Shown: positions 48,307 to 58,370, counted from the first letter of the stretch. The stretch is DNA of 64,000 nucleotides from Pseudomonas sp. PDM05 (GCF_014851685.1 NZ_JACVAC010000001.1:682001-746000), one strand, 5' to 3'. Numbers and translations are program-made. The notes: generated by a model from the sequence alone, not told the origin.

Positions 48307-48399
48307 TGAGGCACGCACCGTTTCATACTGTGATGGCGATAAGCTAGGCGTTTTTGTCGAGGGAGACAACTTTCCACCGCCAAATTAATAGCTTGCGCC

Positions 48400-49023
48400 T
48401 CAATCGGCCTTCAGAACCATCAGCAGCGCTTGCTCGGCCAATTGCTCCAGGGTCAGGCTGCCCTCGGCGCGAAACCAGGTGGTGGTCCAGGACAAGGCCC
48501 CGGTCAAAAAGCGCCGGGTGATAAACACATCGCCCCTGATGTAGCCAGCCGCCTTGGCCTCGCCGAGGACCTGCAACCACAGGGCTTCATACACGTCGCG
48601 CAGCGCCAGCACCTGGGCCTGGCCTTCGGCAGACAGCGAACGCCACTCGTACACCAACACCGCCATGGCCTCGCCGCTGCCGCCCATGATCGACTGCAAT
48701 TCACAGCGGATCAGCGCCAGCACGCGTTCGCGCACCGTGCTCGCTTCTTCCAGCGAAGCGCGCATCATCGCCGTGTTGTAGTGGATGGTTTCTTCCATCA
48801 CCGCGCGCAGGATCTCGTCCTTGCTCTTGAAGTGATGAAAAATGCTGCCGGACTGGATGCCCACGGCACTTGCCAGGTCACGCACGGTGGTGCGCTCAAA
48901 GCCTTTGTTGCGAAACAGGTGCGCCGCGGTTTGCAGCAACTTGCCCCGAGCACTGTCGGGGTCGGTCAACTGGCCGGCGTCGACCATGGTGCGCATCACC
49001 CCCAGGGCTTTGTGCTCATCCAT
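48400..49023 (-). CDS. atuR: TetR-family regulator of acyclic terpene utilisation
   Basis: A 207-residue repressor. The N-terminal helix-turn-helix reads LLQTAAHLFRNKGFERTTVRDLASAVGIQSGSIFHHFKSKDEIL, the TetR signature, and the C-terminal ligand-binding part is helical. The ATG at 49023 has AGGAGAGAGG upstream. It diverges from atuA as in P. aeruginosa, and the intergenic region holds a mirrored pair of 16-bp operators. In the known system AtuR represses atuABCDEF until terpene catabolites appear; this role is inferred from context. Confidence 0.88.
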   Translation of the reverse strand: MDEHKALGVMRTMVDAGQLTDPDSARGKLLQTAAHLFRNKGFERTTVRDLASAVGIQSGSIFHHFKSKDEILRAVMEETIHYNTAMMRASLEEASTVRERVLALIRCELQSIMGGSGEAMAVLVYEWRSLSAEGQAQVLALRDVYEALWLQVLGEAKAAGYIRGDVFITRRFLTGALSWTTTWFRAEGSLTLEQLAEQALLMVLKAD

Positions 49024-49080
49024 GCCTCTCTCCTCTACTTCTACTGACGTCTTGGCCGGCAATTTAGGCCGTGGCCGCTA

Positions 49081-49140
49081 CCCAAGCAAGCGCTTGGGCA
49101 AAATCTATGTCCAGAGTTTACAAACCAAGCGCTTGCTTGG
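49081..49140. promoter_or_regulatory. Mirrored operator pair in the atuR/atuA region
   Basis: CCAAGCAAGCGCTTGG (49082-49097) and CCAAGCGCTTGCTTGG (49125-49140) are exact reverse complements 27 bp apart. Each holds the palindrome CAAGCGCTTG. The pair covers the likely promoters of both atuR and atuA, which suits a TetR dimer at each site. Confidence 0.75.
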
Positions 49141-49176
49141 TAGTCTCGGCAACAGCCATCAGAGGAAGGATTTCTC

Positions 49177-50955
49177 ATGAGTGACACGGTTCGTATCGGC
49201 TGCGCCAGCGCCTTCTGGGGCGACACCTGCACCGCCGCCGCCCAACTGGTGCATGGCGGTGCGCTGGATTACCTGGTGTTCGACTACCTGGCGGAAGTCA
49301 CGATGTCGATTCTTGCCGGAGCGCGGATGAAAGATCCCCAGGCCGGCTATGCCACGGATTTTGTCGAGGTGCTCACACCACTGCTGGCAGACATCCAGCG
49401 CCAGGGTATCCGCGTGATCAGCAACGCCGGCGGCATCCATCCCCAAGCCTGCGCCGCCGCCCTGCAAGCGGCCTGCGACAAGGCCGGCATCGCGTTGAAA
49501 ATCGCCGTGCTGCTGGGCGACGACCTGCAACCCCAACTCAAAAAACTCGAAAACATCACCGACATGTTCGACGGCACGCCCCTGCCCCCCGTGTGCGTGT
49601 CCGCCAACGCCTACCTCGGCGCGCCCGGCATAACCCAAGCACTGGGGTTGGGCGCAGACATCATCATCACCGGCCGCGTGGTCGACAGCGCCGTGGTCAG
49701 CGCGGCACTGGTGCATGCCTTCAACTGGTCATGGCACGACTACGACCGCCTCGCCCAAGCCGCGCTGGCCGGGCACATCATCGAATGCGGCGCACAGTGC
49801 ACCGGCGGTAACTTCACCGATTGGCGCGATGTGCCGGACTACGCACACATCGGGTTCCCCATCGTCGAGGTCAGCGCCGACGGTCAGTTCACGGTGAGCA
49901 AAGTCGAGGGCACCGGCGGCCTGATCAGCGAACTGAGCGTGGCCGAACAACTGCTGTATGAGATTGGCGACCCACGCGCCTATTTACTCCCGGATGTGAT
50001 CTGCGACTTCAGCCAGGTCACCTTGCAGCAACAGGGTGGCAACCGCGTGCGCCTGCTCGGCGCCAAGGGCCTGCCGCCCACCGACAGATACAAGGTCAGC
50101 GCCACCTGGCCGGACGGCTTCCGTTGCACCGCCAGTTGCCTGATCGCCGGGATCGACGCCGTGGCCAAGGCCGAGCGGGTCAGCCAGGCGATCATCGACA
50201 AGACCGCCGAACTGTTCCGCCAACGCGGCTGGGCGCCGTATACCGAGGTGAACATCGAACTGCTCGGCAGCGAAGCCACCTACGGCCCCCACGCCAGGCG
50301 CCACGACTGCCGCGAAGTGGTAGTGAAACTGGCGGTGCGTCACCCCAGCAAACAGGCGCTGGTGCTGTTCGCCCGCGAGATTGCCCAGGCCGCCACCGGC
50401 ATGGCGCCGGGGTTGACCGGGATCGTCGGCGGACGGCCGACGGTGTATCCGCTGATCCGCTTGTTTTCGTTCCTGGTGGATAAATCCGTGTGCGCGCCGC
50501 TGATCGATTTCCAGGGCCAGCGTCACAACGTTGAACTGCCCGCCGCCACCCGCCCCTGCACACCCACCGCAGCGGTTGCGCCCCCCAAACCCGAGGGCCA
50601 GGCCGACGCGAGCGTGCCGCTGGTCAAACTCGCCGTGGCGCGCTCGGGGGACAAGGGCAACCACAGCAATATCGGCGTGATCGCCCGTGCGCCCGAGTAC
50701 CTGCCGTGGATCGCCGAAGCGCTGACCCCCGAGGTGATCGTCGAGTGGATGGGCCACGTGCTCGACCCACAGCGCGGCCGCGTTCAACGCTGGTATCTGC
50801 CGGGCAGCCACAGCCTCAATTTCCTGCTGGAAAACGCCCTGGGCGGCGGCGGTATCGCCAGCCTGCGCATCGACCCGCAAGGCAAGGCCTTCGCCCAGCA
50901 ACTGCTGGAAATCCCCATCGCCGTGCCGCAACACCTAGCTGACCAACTCAACTGA
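49177..50955 (+). CDS. atuA: Acyclic terpene utilisation protein AtuA
   Basis: A 592-residue DUF1446 protein. [40 protein letters not shown] and GGHPQ-like segments ([31 protein letters not shown]) are typical of AtuA. It is required for citronellol and geraniol growth in P. aeruginosa, but its reaction is not settled. AGAGGAAGGA precedes the ATG. It is the first gene of atuABCDEF, and its end lies 13 bp from atuB. Confidence 0.93.
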   Translation: MSDTVRIGCASAFWGDTCTAAAQLVHGGALDYLVFDYLAEVTMSILAGARMKDPQAGYATDFVEVLTPLLADIQRQGIRVISNAGGIHPQACAAALQAACDKAGIALKIAVLLGDDLQPQLKKLENITDMFDGTPLPPVCVSANAYLGAPGITQALGLGADIIITGRVVDSAVVSAALVHAFNWSWHDYDRLAQAALAGHIIECGAQCTGGNFTDWRDVPDYAHIGFPIVEVSADGQFTVSKVEGTGGLISELSVAEQLLYEIGDPRAYLLPDVICDFSQVTLQQQGGNRVRLLGAKGLPPTDRYKVSATWPDGFRCTASCLIAGIDAVAKAERVSQAIIDKTAELFRQRGWAPYTEVNIELLGSEATYGPHARRHDCREVVVKLAVRHPSKQALVLFAREIAQAATGMAPGLTGIVGGRPTVYPLIRLFSFLVDKSVCAPLIDFQGQRHNVELPAATRPCTPTAAVAPPKPEGQADASVPLVKLAVARSGDKGNHSNIGVIARAPEYLPWIAEALTPEVIVEWMGHVLDPQRGRVQRWYLPGSHSLNFLLENALGGGGIASLRIDPQGKAFAQQLLEIPIAVPQHLADQLN

Positions 50956-50968
50956 CAGGAGCGTGGCC

Positions 50969-51841
50969 ATGGCCTTCGATTCGATCTTCAAAGCCGACCT
51001 GTTCCAGGGGCACACCGTGATAGTCACCGGGGGTGGCAGCGGCATCGGTCGTTGCACCGCCCATGAGCTGGCGGCGCTCGGTGCGCGGGTGATCCTGGTG
51101 GGACGCAAGCCCGAGAAGCTGGAAAAAGTCGCGGCAGAAATTGCCGAAGACGGCGGCAACGCCCATTGGCTGGCCTGCGATATTCGCGATGAAGAGGCGG
51201 TGAAGTCGCTGGTCGCGCAGGTCCTCAAGGAGCACGGGGCGATCCACGGCCTGGTGAACAACGCTGGCGGCCAATACCCGTCGCCGTTGGCTTCGATCAA
51301 CCAGAAAGGCTTCGAAACCGTGCTGCGCACCAACCTCGTCGGCGGCTTCCTGATGGCCCGGGAAGTGTTCAACCAATCCATGAGCAAACAGGGCGGCGCC
51401 ATCGTCAACATGCTCGCCGACATGTGGGGCGGCATGCCCGGCATGGGCCACTCGGGCGCGGCGCGCGCCGGCATGGACAACTTCACCAAGACGGCCGCCT
51501 TCGAGTGGGGCTGCGCCGGGGTGCGGGTCAACGCCGTGGCGCCGGGGTGGATTGCGTCCAGCGGCATGGACACCTACGAAGGTGCATTCAAGGCGGTGAT
51601 CCCGACCCTGGGCGAACATGTGCCGCTCAAGCGCATCGGCACCGAATCGGAAGTCAGCGCGGCCATCGTGTTCCTGCTCAGCCCCGCCGCTGCCTTTATC
51701 AGCGGCAGCACCCTGCGCATCGACGGTGCCGCGAGCCTGGGCAGCCGCGCCTGGCCATTGCACAAGGCGCAACCGCCGAGCGAGCCGTTCAACGGCTTCC
51801 ACCGCGCGTATTTGCCCGATGTGCTCAAGGCGGAGCAATAA
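50969..51841 (+). CDS. atuB: Short-chain dehydrogenase, citronellol/citronellal dehydrogenase AtuB
   Basis: A 290-residue SDR oxidoreductase. The Rossmann motif VTGGGSGIGRC lies near residue 17, NNAGG near 90, and the structural helix with LADMWGGMPGMGHSGAARAGMDNFTK fills the active-site region. In this segment the usual Tyr-x3-Lys reads HSGAARA, so the catalytic Tyr is not plain, as in the 2,4-dienoyl-CoA reductase-like SDRs. The ATG at 50969 with GGAG seven bases upstream is preferred to a GTG at 50963. It lies four bases before atuC. Confidence 0.9.
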   Translation: MAFDSIFKADLFQGHTVIVTGGGSGIGRCTAHELAALGARVILVGRKPEKLEKVAAEIAEDGGNAHWLACDIRDEEAVKSLVAQVLKEHGAIHGLVNNAGGQYPSPLASINQKGFETVLRTNLVGGFLMAREVFNQSMSKQGGAIVNMLADMWGGMPGMGHSGAARAGMDNFTKTAAFEWGCAGVRVNAVAPGWIASSGMDTYEGAFKAVIPTLGEHVPLKRIGTESEVSAAIVFLLSPAAAFISGSTLRIDGAASLGSRAWPLHKAQPPSEPFNGFHRAYLPDVLKAEQ

Positions 51842-51844
51842 ACC

Positions 51845-53461
51845 ATGCCAGTGCTTGAATCCTTGATCGACCCCCACAGCGCCCAGTTCGCGCAGAACCG
51901 TGAAGCCATGCTGGTGGGCATCCAGCACCTGCGCCAATTGGAGCAGAACCTGCTGAACAAGGCCGAAGAGGCCAGGCCCAAGTTCGACAAGCGCGGGCAA
52001 CTGCTGCCCCGTGAGCGCCTCAATCTGCTGCTGGACCCGGGCGCGCCGTTCCTCGAACTCGCCAGCCTGGCCGGCTACAAGCTGCACGACGACAAGGACG
52101 GCAGTGCCGCCGGCGGTGGCTTGATCGCCGGTATCGGCTACGTCAGTGGCGTGCGCATGCTGGTGGTGGCCAACAACAGCGCGATCAAGGGCGGCACGAT
52201 TTCCCCCACGGGGCTGAAAAAATCCCTGCGCCTGCAACAGATCGCCATGGAAAACAAACTGCCGGTGGTGACCCTGGCCGAGAGCGGCGGTGCCAACCTC
52301 AACTATGCCGCCGAAATTTTCGTCGAAGGCGCGCGCAGCTTTGCCAACCAGGCGCGCATGTCAGCCATGGGCTTGCCGCAGATCACCGTGGTGCACGGTT
52401 CGGCCACGGCGGGCGGGGCGTATCAGCCGGGGTTGTCGGATTACGTGGTGGTGGTGCGCGGCAAGGCCAAGCTGTTCCTCGCCGGGCCGCCGTTGCTCAA
52501 GGCGGCCACCGGCGAAGTCGCCACCGATGAGGAACTGGGCGGTGCCGAAATGCACGCCCAAATCGCCGGCACCGCGGAATACCTGGCGGAAAACGATGCC
52601 GATGGCGTGCGCATCGTGCGTGAGATCGTCAGCGCTTTGCCATGGAATGATCAACTGCCGCAGGTGCCCAAGCGCGCCTACGACGAACCGCTCTACCCCA
52701 TCGAAGAGCTGCTGGGCCTGATCCCGGACGACCCGAAAAAACCCTACGACGTGCGCGAGGTCCTCGCGCGCCTGGCCGACGCGTCGCGCTTGCTCGAATT
52801 CAAAGGCGAGTTCGATGCCCACACCGTCTGCGGCCACCTGCACATCCAGGGCCGCGCCGTCGGCGTGATCGGCAACAACGGCCCGATCACGCCAAAAGGC
52901 GCGAGCAAGGCTGCGCAATTTATCCAGCTGTGCGACCAGAGCCGCACGCCACTGCTGTTCCTGCACAACACTACCGGTTTCATGGTCGGCACCGAATCCG
53001 AACAGCAAGGGGTGATCAAGCACGGCGCGAAGATGATCCAGGCGGTGGCGAATGCGCGAGTGCCTAAACTGACGATTGTGCTCGGCGGCTCCTACGGCGC
53101 CGGCAACTATGCCATGTGCGGCCGTGGCCTGGACCCGCGCTTCATCTTCGCCTGGCCCAACAGCCGCACGGCGGTGATGGGCGGCGCGCAGGCGGGCAAG
53201 GTGCTGCGGATCGTCACCGAGGCCAAGCAATTGAAAGACGGCCTGGTGCCCGATCCCAAGGTGCTGGACATGCTGGAGCAAGTCACCGCGCAGAAGCTCG
53301 ACAGCCAGTCCACCGCCCTCTACGGCAGTGCCAATCTGTGGGACGACGGGCTGATCGACCCCCGGGATACACGGACCCTGCTCGGCTTTCTGCTGGACCT
53401 TTGCCACGAGGCCCAGATGCGTGAACTGCAACCCAATACCTTCGGCGTAGCGCGCTTCTAG
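51845..53461 (+). CDS. atuC: Geranyl-CoA carboxylase beta (carboxyltransferase) subunit
   Basis: A 538-residue carboxyltransferase that accepts CO2 from biotin on AtuF and adds it to geranyl-CoA. LNLLLDPGAPFLELASLAGYKLHDDKDGSAAGGGLIAGIGYVSG, VHGSATAGGAYQPGLSDYVV and GSYGAGNYAMCGRGLDPRFIFAWPNSRTAVMGG are conserved. It resembles methylcrotonyl-CoA carboxylase beta (LiuB); the atu neighbours decide for AtuC. Confidence 0.93.
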   Translation: MPVLESLIDPHSAQFAQNREAMLVGIQHLRQLEQNLLNKAEEARPKFDKRGQLLPRERLNLLLDPGAPFLELASLAGYKLHDDKDGSAAGGGLIAGIGYVSGVRMLVVANNSAIKGGTISPTGLKKSLRLQQIAMENKLPVVTLAESGGANLNYAAEIFVEGARSFANQARMSAMGLPQITVVHGSATAGGAYQPGLSDYVVVVRGKAKLFLAGPPLLKAATGEVATDEELGGAEMHAQIAGTAEYLAENDADGVRIVREIVSALPWNDQLPQVPKRAYDEPLYPIEELLGLIPDDPKKPYDVREVLARLADASRLLEFKGEFDAHTVCGHLHIQGRAVGVIGNNGPITPKGASKAAQFIQLCDQSRTPLLFLHNTTGFMVGTESEQQGVIKHGAKMIQAVANARVPKLTIVLGGSYGAGNYAMCGRGLDPRFIFAWPNSRTAVMGGAQAGKVLRIVTEAKQLKDGLVPDPKVLDMLEQVTAQKLDSQSTALYGSANLWDDGLIDPRDTRTLLGFLLDLCHEAQMRELQPNTFGVARF

Positions 53462-53474
53462 GAGAACAATAAAA

Positions 53475-54632
53475 ATGCTTTTTACCCAGGAACATCAGGA
53501 ACTGCGCCGCACCGTGCGCGCCTTCGTCGACCGCGAGATCAACCCCTATGTGGATGAATGGGAAAAAGCCGGGCGCTTTCCCATCCACGAGATCTTCCGC
53601 AAGGCCGGCGACCTCGGCCTGCTGGGCATTTCCAAGCCGGAACAATTCGGCGGCATGGGCCTGGACTACAGCTACTCCATCGTCGCCGCCGAAGAATTCG
53701 GCAGCATCCGCTGCGGCGGCATCCCCATGGCCATCGGCGTGCAGACCGACATGTGCACCCCCGCCCTCGCCCGCTTCGGCAGCGATGAACTGCGCGACGA
53801 GTTCCTGCGCCCGGCCATCAGTGGCGAGCAGGTCGGCTGCATCGGCGTGTCGGAAGTGGGTGCCGGTTCAGATGTGGCGGGGCTCAAGACCCATGCGCGC
53901 AAGGACGGCGACGACTACGTGATCAACGGCAGCAAAATGTGGATCACCAACTCGCCCAGCGCCGACTTTATCTGCCTGCTGGCCAACACCTCCGACGACA
54001 AGCCGCACATCAACAAATCGCTGATCATGGTGCCGATGAACACACCGGGGATCAGCGTCAGCCAGCCCCTGGAAAAGCTCGGCATGCGCAGCTCCGAGAC
54101 CGCCCAGGTGTTCTTCGACAATGTGCGCATACCACAGCGCAACCGCATCGGCCACGAAGGCGCGGGCTTCATGATGCAGATGTTGCAGTTCCAGGAAGAA
54201 CGCCTGTTCGGCGCGGCCAACATGATCAAGGGCCTGGAGTACTGCATCGACAGCACCATCGAGTACTGCAAGGAACGCCAGACCTTTGGCAAGGCGCTGA
54301 TCGACAACCAGGTCATCCACTTTCGCCTGGCCGAACTGGCCACCGAAATCGAATGCCTGCGCGCGCTGGTCTACCAGGCCACCGAGCAATACATCAAAGG
54401 CCAGGACGTCACGCGCCTGGCGTCCATGGCCAAGCTCAAGGCCGGGCGCCTGGGGCGTGAAGTCAGCGACAGCTGCCTGCAATACTGGGGCGGCATGGGC
54501 TTTATGTGGGACAACCCGGTGGCGCGCGCCTATCGCGATGTGCGGCTGGTGTCGATTGGCGGCGGCGCCGACGAAATCATGCTGGGCATCATCTGCAAAC
54601 TGATGGGCACCTTGCCGGGGAAAAAACCATGA
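53475..54632 (+). CDS. atuD: Citronellyl-CoA dehydrogenase
   Basis: A 385-residue FAD acyl-CoA dehydrogenase. CIGVSEVGAGSDVAGLKTHARKDGDDYVINGSKMWITN forms the FAD/substrate region and ERLFGAANMIKG, YCKERQTFGKALIDNQ and QYWGGMGFMWDNPVARAYRDVRLVSIGGGADEIM are C-terminal signatures. It would oxidise citronellyl-CoA to geranyl-CoA. Its stop overlaps the atuE start. Confidence 0.93.
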   Translation: MLFTQEHQELRRTVRAFVDREINPYVDEWEKAGRFPIHEIFRKAGDLGLLGISKPEQFGGMGLDYSYSIVAAEEFGSIRCGGIPMAIGVQTDMCTPALARFGSDELRDEFLRPAISGEQVGCIGVSEVGAGSDVAGLKTHARKDGDDYVINGSKMWITNSPSADFICLLANTSDDKPHINKSLIMVPMNTPGISVSQPLEKLGMRSSETAQVFFDNVRIPQRNRIGHEGAGFMMQMLQFQEERLFGAANMIKGLEYCIDSTIEYCKERQTFGKALIDNQVIHFRLAELATEIECLRALVYQATEQYIKGQDVTRLASMAKLKAGRLGREVSDSCLQYWGGMGFMWDNPVARAYRDVRLVSIGGGADEIMLGIICKLMGTLPGKKP

Positions 54633-55390
54633 ATACCCTGTTGCTGGAATCACACAACGGTGTGCTGCACATCACCCTCAACCGCCCGCAATCGCGCAAT
54701 GCGATGAGCCTGGAGATGGTCAACGAACTGCATGCCGTGTTGGCACAGCTGGATGGCCACACCCGGGCGCTGGTGATCAGCGGCGCCGGTGGGCATTTTT
54801 GCGCCGGCGCGGATGTGAAGGACCTGGCCGCCGCGGGCAGTGATTTGCAGGCGCTGAACCGGGCGTTCGGCACCTTGCTGCAAGCCGTCGAAGCCGTGCC
54901 GCAGGTGGTGATCGTAGTGCTGCAAGGCGCGGTGCTCGGCGGTGGCTTTGGCTTGGCCTGTGTGAGCGACATCGCGTTGGCTGATCATCAGGCGCAGTTC
55001 GGCTTGCCGGAGACAGGCCTGGGGTTGCTGCCGGCGCAGATTGCGCCGTTTGTGGTCAAGCGTATCGGCCTGACCCAGGCACGGCGGCTGGCGCTGACGG
55101 CAGCGCGGTTCGATGGGGTGGAGGCGCAGCGATTAGGCGTGGTGCACTTTACCGAGCGCGATCCCCAGGCATTGGCCGAGCGCCTGGATGAGGTGTTGGG
55201 CCAGGTGTTGCGCTGCGCGCCGGGGGCGAATGGGCGGACCAAGGCGTTGTTGTTGGCCAGTGTGGATGAGCCGCTGGAACGTGTGCTGGATCGCGGGGCG
55301 CAGTGGTTTGCCGAAGCGGTGCGCGGGGAGGAAGGAATTGAGGGGACGCGGGCGTTTGTGCAAAAGCGCAAGCCTGGGTGGTGCGAATGA
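54629..55390 (+). CDS. atuE: Isohexenylglutaconyl-CoA hydratase
   Basis: A 253-residue enoyl-CoA hydratase/crotonase. ITLNRPQSRNAMSLEMV, ISGAGGHFCAGADVKDLA and LGGGFGLACVSDIALADHQAQFGLPETGLGLLP form the CoA-binding and active-site region, with Glu in GLPETGLG. The start ATG shares ATGA with the atuD stop, which supports this start over longer frames. It acts after geranyl-CoA carboxylation. Confidence 0.92.
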   Translation: MNTLLLESHNGVLHITLNRPQSRNAMSLEMVNELHAVLAQLDGHTRALVISGAGGHFCAGADVKDLAAAGSDLQALNRAFGTLLQAVEAVPQVVIVVLQGAVLGGGFGLACVSDIALADHQAQFGLPETGLGLLPAQIAPFVVKRIGLTQARRLALTAARFDGVEAQRLGVVHFTERDPQALAERLDEVLGQVLRCAPGANGRTKALLLASVDEPLERVLDRGAQWFAEAVRGEEGIEGTRAFVQKRKPGWCE

Positions 55391-55392
55391 CG

Positions 55393-55466
55393 CCTTCGCG
55401 AGCAAGCCCGCTCCCAGATTTTGAAATGCGTTCCACCTGTGGGAGCGGGCTTGCTCGCGATGAGGC
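55393..55466. repeat. REPIN inside the atu operon
   Basis: Inverted REP cores between atuE and atuF occupy most of their 111-bp gap. The repeat may lower expression of atuF relative to atuE or mark mRNA processing. Confidence 0.9.
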
Positions 55467-55501
55467 CCGAACCAACACCCCATCAGCCGAGGGATAACCC
55501 C

Positions 55502-57385
55502 ATGCCCACATTCAGCAAAATTCTCATCGCCAACCGTGGCGAAATCGCCTGCCGCATCCAGCGCACCGCCCAAGCCCTGGGCTATCGCACCGTGGCCGTC
55601 TACAGCGACGCCGACGCCGACGCCCTGCATGTGCAGATGGCCGATGAAGCGGTGCCTATCGGCCCCGCGCCCGTGCAGCAGTCCTACCTGAATACGGCGG
55701 CGATTCTCGCAGCGGCTCGAATAACCGGCGCCGATGCGATCCACCCCGGCTATGGTTTCCTCTCGGAAAACCCCGACTTCGCCCGCGCCTGTCTGGCGGC
55801 CGGCCTGACCTTCATCGGCCCCAGCGCCGAGGCCATCGAGCTGATGGGCAGCAAGCGTCGGTCCAAACTTGCCATGCTCGACGCCGGTGTGCCGTGCATC
55901 GCAGGTTACCAGGGCAGTGCCCAGGACGACGCCACCCTGCAACGCGAAGCCGAGCGCGTCGGCTACCCGCTGATGATCAAGGCCAGCGCCGGCGGTGGCG
56001 GGCGCGGCATGCGCCTGGTGCACAGTGCCGAGACGTTGCTGGAGAACCTCCATACCGCACGCTCCGAAGCCAGCAACGCCTTTGGCAGCGACGAACTGAT
56101 CCTCGAACAGGCACTGATCGAGCCGCGCCACGTCGAGATCCAGCTGTTCGGCGATAGCCACGGCCACTTGATCTACCTGGGTGAACGCGACTGTTCGATC
56201 CAGCGCCGCCACCAGAAAGTCATCGAAGAAGCGCCCTGCCCGGTGATGACGCCCGACCTGCGCCACGCCATGGGCGAAGCCGCGCTGAAAGCCGGGCGCG
56301 CGGTGAATTACGTGGGTGCCGGCACTGTGGAGTTCCTGCTCGACCGCAATGGCCGGTTCTACTTCCTGGAAATGAACACCCGCCTGCAAGTGGAGCACCC
56401 GGTCACCGAGCTGATCACCGGCCTCGATCTGGTCGACTGGCAATTGCAGATCGCCGCCGGCCAGCCACTGCCGCTGACGCAACAGCAGGTGAGCCTGACC
56501 GGCCACGCCATGGAAGTGCGCCTGTATGCCGAAGACCCGACCCAGGGCTTCCTGCCGCAAACCGGCGAAGTGCTGCGCTGGACGCCAGCAGCGGGGGTAC
56601 GTATCGATCACGGCGTCAGCGAAGGCCAGCGCATCAGCCCGTTCTACGATCCGATGCTGGGCAAAATCATCGCCCACGGCGCCACTCGCGAAGAAGCACG
56701 GCGCAAGCTGCTGCGGGCGGTGGAAGACACGCTGTTGCTCGGCGTGACCACCAATCAGCGGTTACTGGTGGCGTTGCTCAGGCATCCGGATTTTATCGGC
56801 GGCGATTTCAGCACCGGTTTTATCGCCGAACACTTCAACGACATCGCGCAACCGCCCGTATCAGCCGAACAACTCGCCCTGGCCGCCGCGCTGTTCTATC
56901 AGCACAGCGCCGAGCGGCATCCCCCGGGCCTGGCGGGCTGGCGTAACAACGTCGGTGTGCCGGGCACTTACCGCCTGGAGGTCAACGACACGCTGCATAG
57001 CGTCAGCGTTGCCCCGCTGGCGCTGACCAGCGACGGCCGCCACGTCAGCGCCGTACTCAACGGCATCCGCCGACGCATCGCCTACCACCTCGACGGCGAC
57101 CAACTGTGGCTGCCGGGCCTGAGCGTGACCAACCGCACCCAGCAAGTCGCCCGCCGCCAGGCCGACGCGCGCAGCGGCACGGTCAAGGCGCCGATGGATG
57201 GGGCCATTGTCGATGTACGCGTCTGCGCCGGTGACAGCGTCAGCAAAGGCCAACTGTTGCTGGTACTCGAAGCGATGAAAATGGAGCATCCACTGCTGGC
57301 CGGCATCGACGGGGTGATCAAGGATGTGCAGGTGATCGCCGGCGATCAGGTGCGCAACCGCCAGGTATTGCTGGAGATCGAATAA
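55502..57385 (+). CDS. atuF: Geranyl-CoA carboxylase alpha (biotin carboxylase plus carrier) subunit
   Basis: A 627-residue biotin-dependent carboxylase subunit. The N-terminal biotin carboxylase reads ILIANRGEIACRIQRTAQALG, with ATP-grasp motifs KASAGGGGRGMRLV and EMNTRLQVEHPVTE. A biotin carrier domain at the C-terminus has EAMKMEHP with the biotin-Lys at 593. The start MPTFSKILIANRGE at 55502 has GAGG upstream; a longer frame would read the REPIN. Partner of AtuC. Confidence 0.94.
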   Translation: MPTFSKILIANRGEIACRIQRTAQALGYRTVAVYSDADADALHVQMADEAVPIGPAPVQQSYLNTAAILAAARITGADAIHPGYGFLSENPDFARACLAAGLTFIGPSAEAIELMGSKRRSKLAMLDAGVPCIAGYQGSAQDDATLQREAERVGYPLMIKASAGGGGRGMRLVHSAETLLENLHTARSEASNAFGSDELILEQALIEPRHVEIQLFGDSHGHLIYLGERDCSIQRRHQKVIEEAPCPVMTPDLRHAMGEAALKAGRAVNYVGAGTVEFLLDRNGRFYFLEMNTRLQVEHPVTELITGLDLVDWQLQIAAGQPLPLTQQQVSLTGHAMEVRLYAEDPTQGFLPQTGEVLRWTPAAGVRIDHGVSEGQRISPFYDPMLGKIIAHGATREEARRKLLRAVEDTLLLGVTTNQRLLVALLRHPDFIGGDFSTGFIAEHFNDIAQPPVSAEQLALAAALFYQHSAERHPPGLAGWRNNVGVPGTYRLEVNDTLHSVSVAPLALTSDGRHVSAVLNGIRRRIAYHLDGDQLWLPGLSVTNRTQQVARRQADARSGTVKAPMDGAIVDVRVCAGDSVSKGQLLLVLEAMKMEHPLLAGIDGVIKDVQVIAGDQVRNRQVLLEIE

Positions 57386-57457
57386 CGCCTAGGCGGAACT
57401 ACGCGGCCGGGCTACGCTCTATCCCCATCAAGAAGGGAAGAGACGGGAACCTGCACG

Positions 57458-58000
57458 ATGCCTCATTGGCTTGTTATTGACCTTGAAGCCACCACGGATG
57501 ACGGCGGCTGGCCCGTGACAGAGATGGAAGTCATCGAGATCGGCGCGAGCCTGGTGAACCGCCAGGGCCGCGAACTGGATCACTTCCAGCGCTTTGTGCG
57601 GCCCCTGCGCCGGCCCTTGCTGACGCCCTTCTGCCGCCAGCTGACCCACATCACCCAGGCCAATATCGACGGCGCCGCGCCGATCACCGAGGTGTGGCCG
57701 CTGTTCGAGCGCTGGCTGGCCCAGCATCAGGCGCGCCTGGAAGGTTGGAGCAGTTGGGGTGACTACGACCGCAAGCAACTGGAGCTGGAATGGCAGCGCC
57801 ATGGCCTGGCCAGCGCACTGGCGCAAACGCCCCATGTGAACCTCAAGCAACGCTTCGCCAAGGCCCGGCGGCTGGACAAGCCGCTGGGGCTCAACGGCGC
57901 ACTGCAATTGGCGGGGATGCAGTTCCAGGGTCAGCAACATCGGGCCCTGGAGGATGCGCGTAACACGGCACGCCTGCTGCCGCTGATTTTGCCGGTCTAG
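57458..58000 (+). CDS. DEDDh-family 3'-5' exonuclease
   Basis: A 180-residue exonuclease of the KapD/ERI-1-like group. The DEDD residues are visible in VIDLEATT (Exo I), WGDYDRKQL (Exo II) and [11 protein letters not shown] (Exo III with the His). There is no fused domain. It lies 72 bp after atuF but probably belongs to a separate unit. The natural substrate (RNA or DNA) is unknown. Confidence 0.85.
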   Translation: MPHWLVIDLEATTDDGGWPVTEMEVIEIGASLVNRQGRELDHFQRFVRPLRRPLLTPFCRQLTHITQANIDGAAPITEVWPLFERWLAQHQARLEGWSSWGDYDRKQLELEWQRHGLASALAQTPHVNLKQRFAKARRLDKPLGLNGALQLAGMQFQGQQHRALEDARNTARLLPLILPV

Positions 58001-58064
58001 GCAGCTCCCCTGCCCTTGGGCATACTGGCCGACCTTTCCAGACCCTTTTTCCGAGGATTCACCC

Positions 58065-58349
58065 ATGTTTAAAGTCAACGAGTACTTCGACGGCACCGTC
58101 AAGTCGATCGCTTTCGGCACCGCAGAAGGTCCGGCGACCATCGGCGTGATGGCCCCGGGTGAATACGAATTCGGCACCGCCCAAGCGGAAATCATGCACG
58201 TGGTGTCCGGCGCGCTGACCGTCAAGCTGCCTGAAGCCGGCGAGTGGGAAACCTTCGCCGCCGGCAGCCAGTTCAACGTACCGGCCAACAGCAAGTTCCA
58301 GCTGAAAGTCGCCGTAGACACTGCTTACCTGTGCGAATACCGCGGCTAA
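58065..58349 (+). CDS. ppnP: Pyrimidine/purine nucleoside phosphorylase
   Basis: A 94-residue cupin-like protein of the former DUF1255. [41 protein letters not shown] and [16 protein letters not shown] span the family. The known PpnP splits many nucleosides with phosphate. A strong terminator follows. Confidence 0.92.
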   Translation: MFKVNEYFDGTVKSIAFGTAEGPATIGVMAPGEYEFGTAQAEIMHVVSGALTVKLPEAGEWETFAAGSQFNVPANSKFQLKVAVDTAYLCEYRG

Positions 58350-58370
58350 GCCGTCGCGTGCGGAAAAAAA

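Noticed and set aside
7811..55466. Repeated GC-rich elements that might suggest a CRISPR array.
   Set aside because: They are dispersed inverted pairs, not direct repeats with regular spacers, and no cas genes are present.
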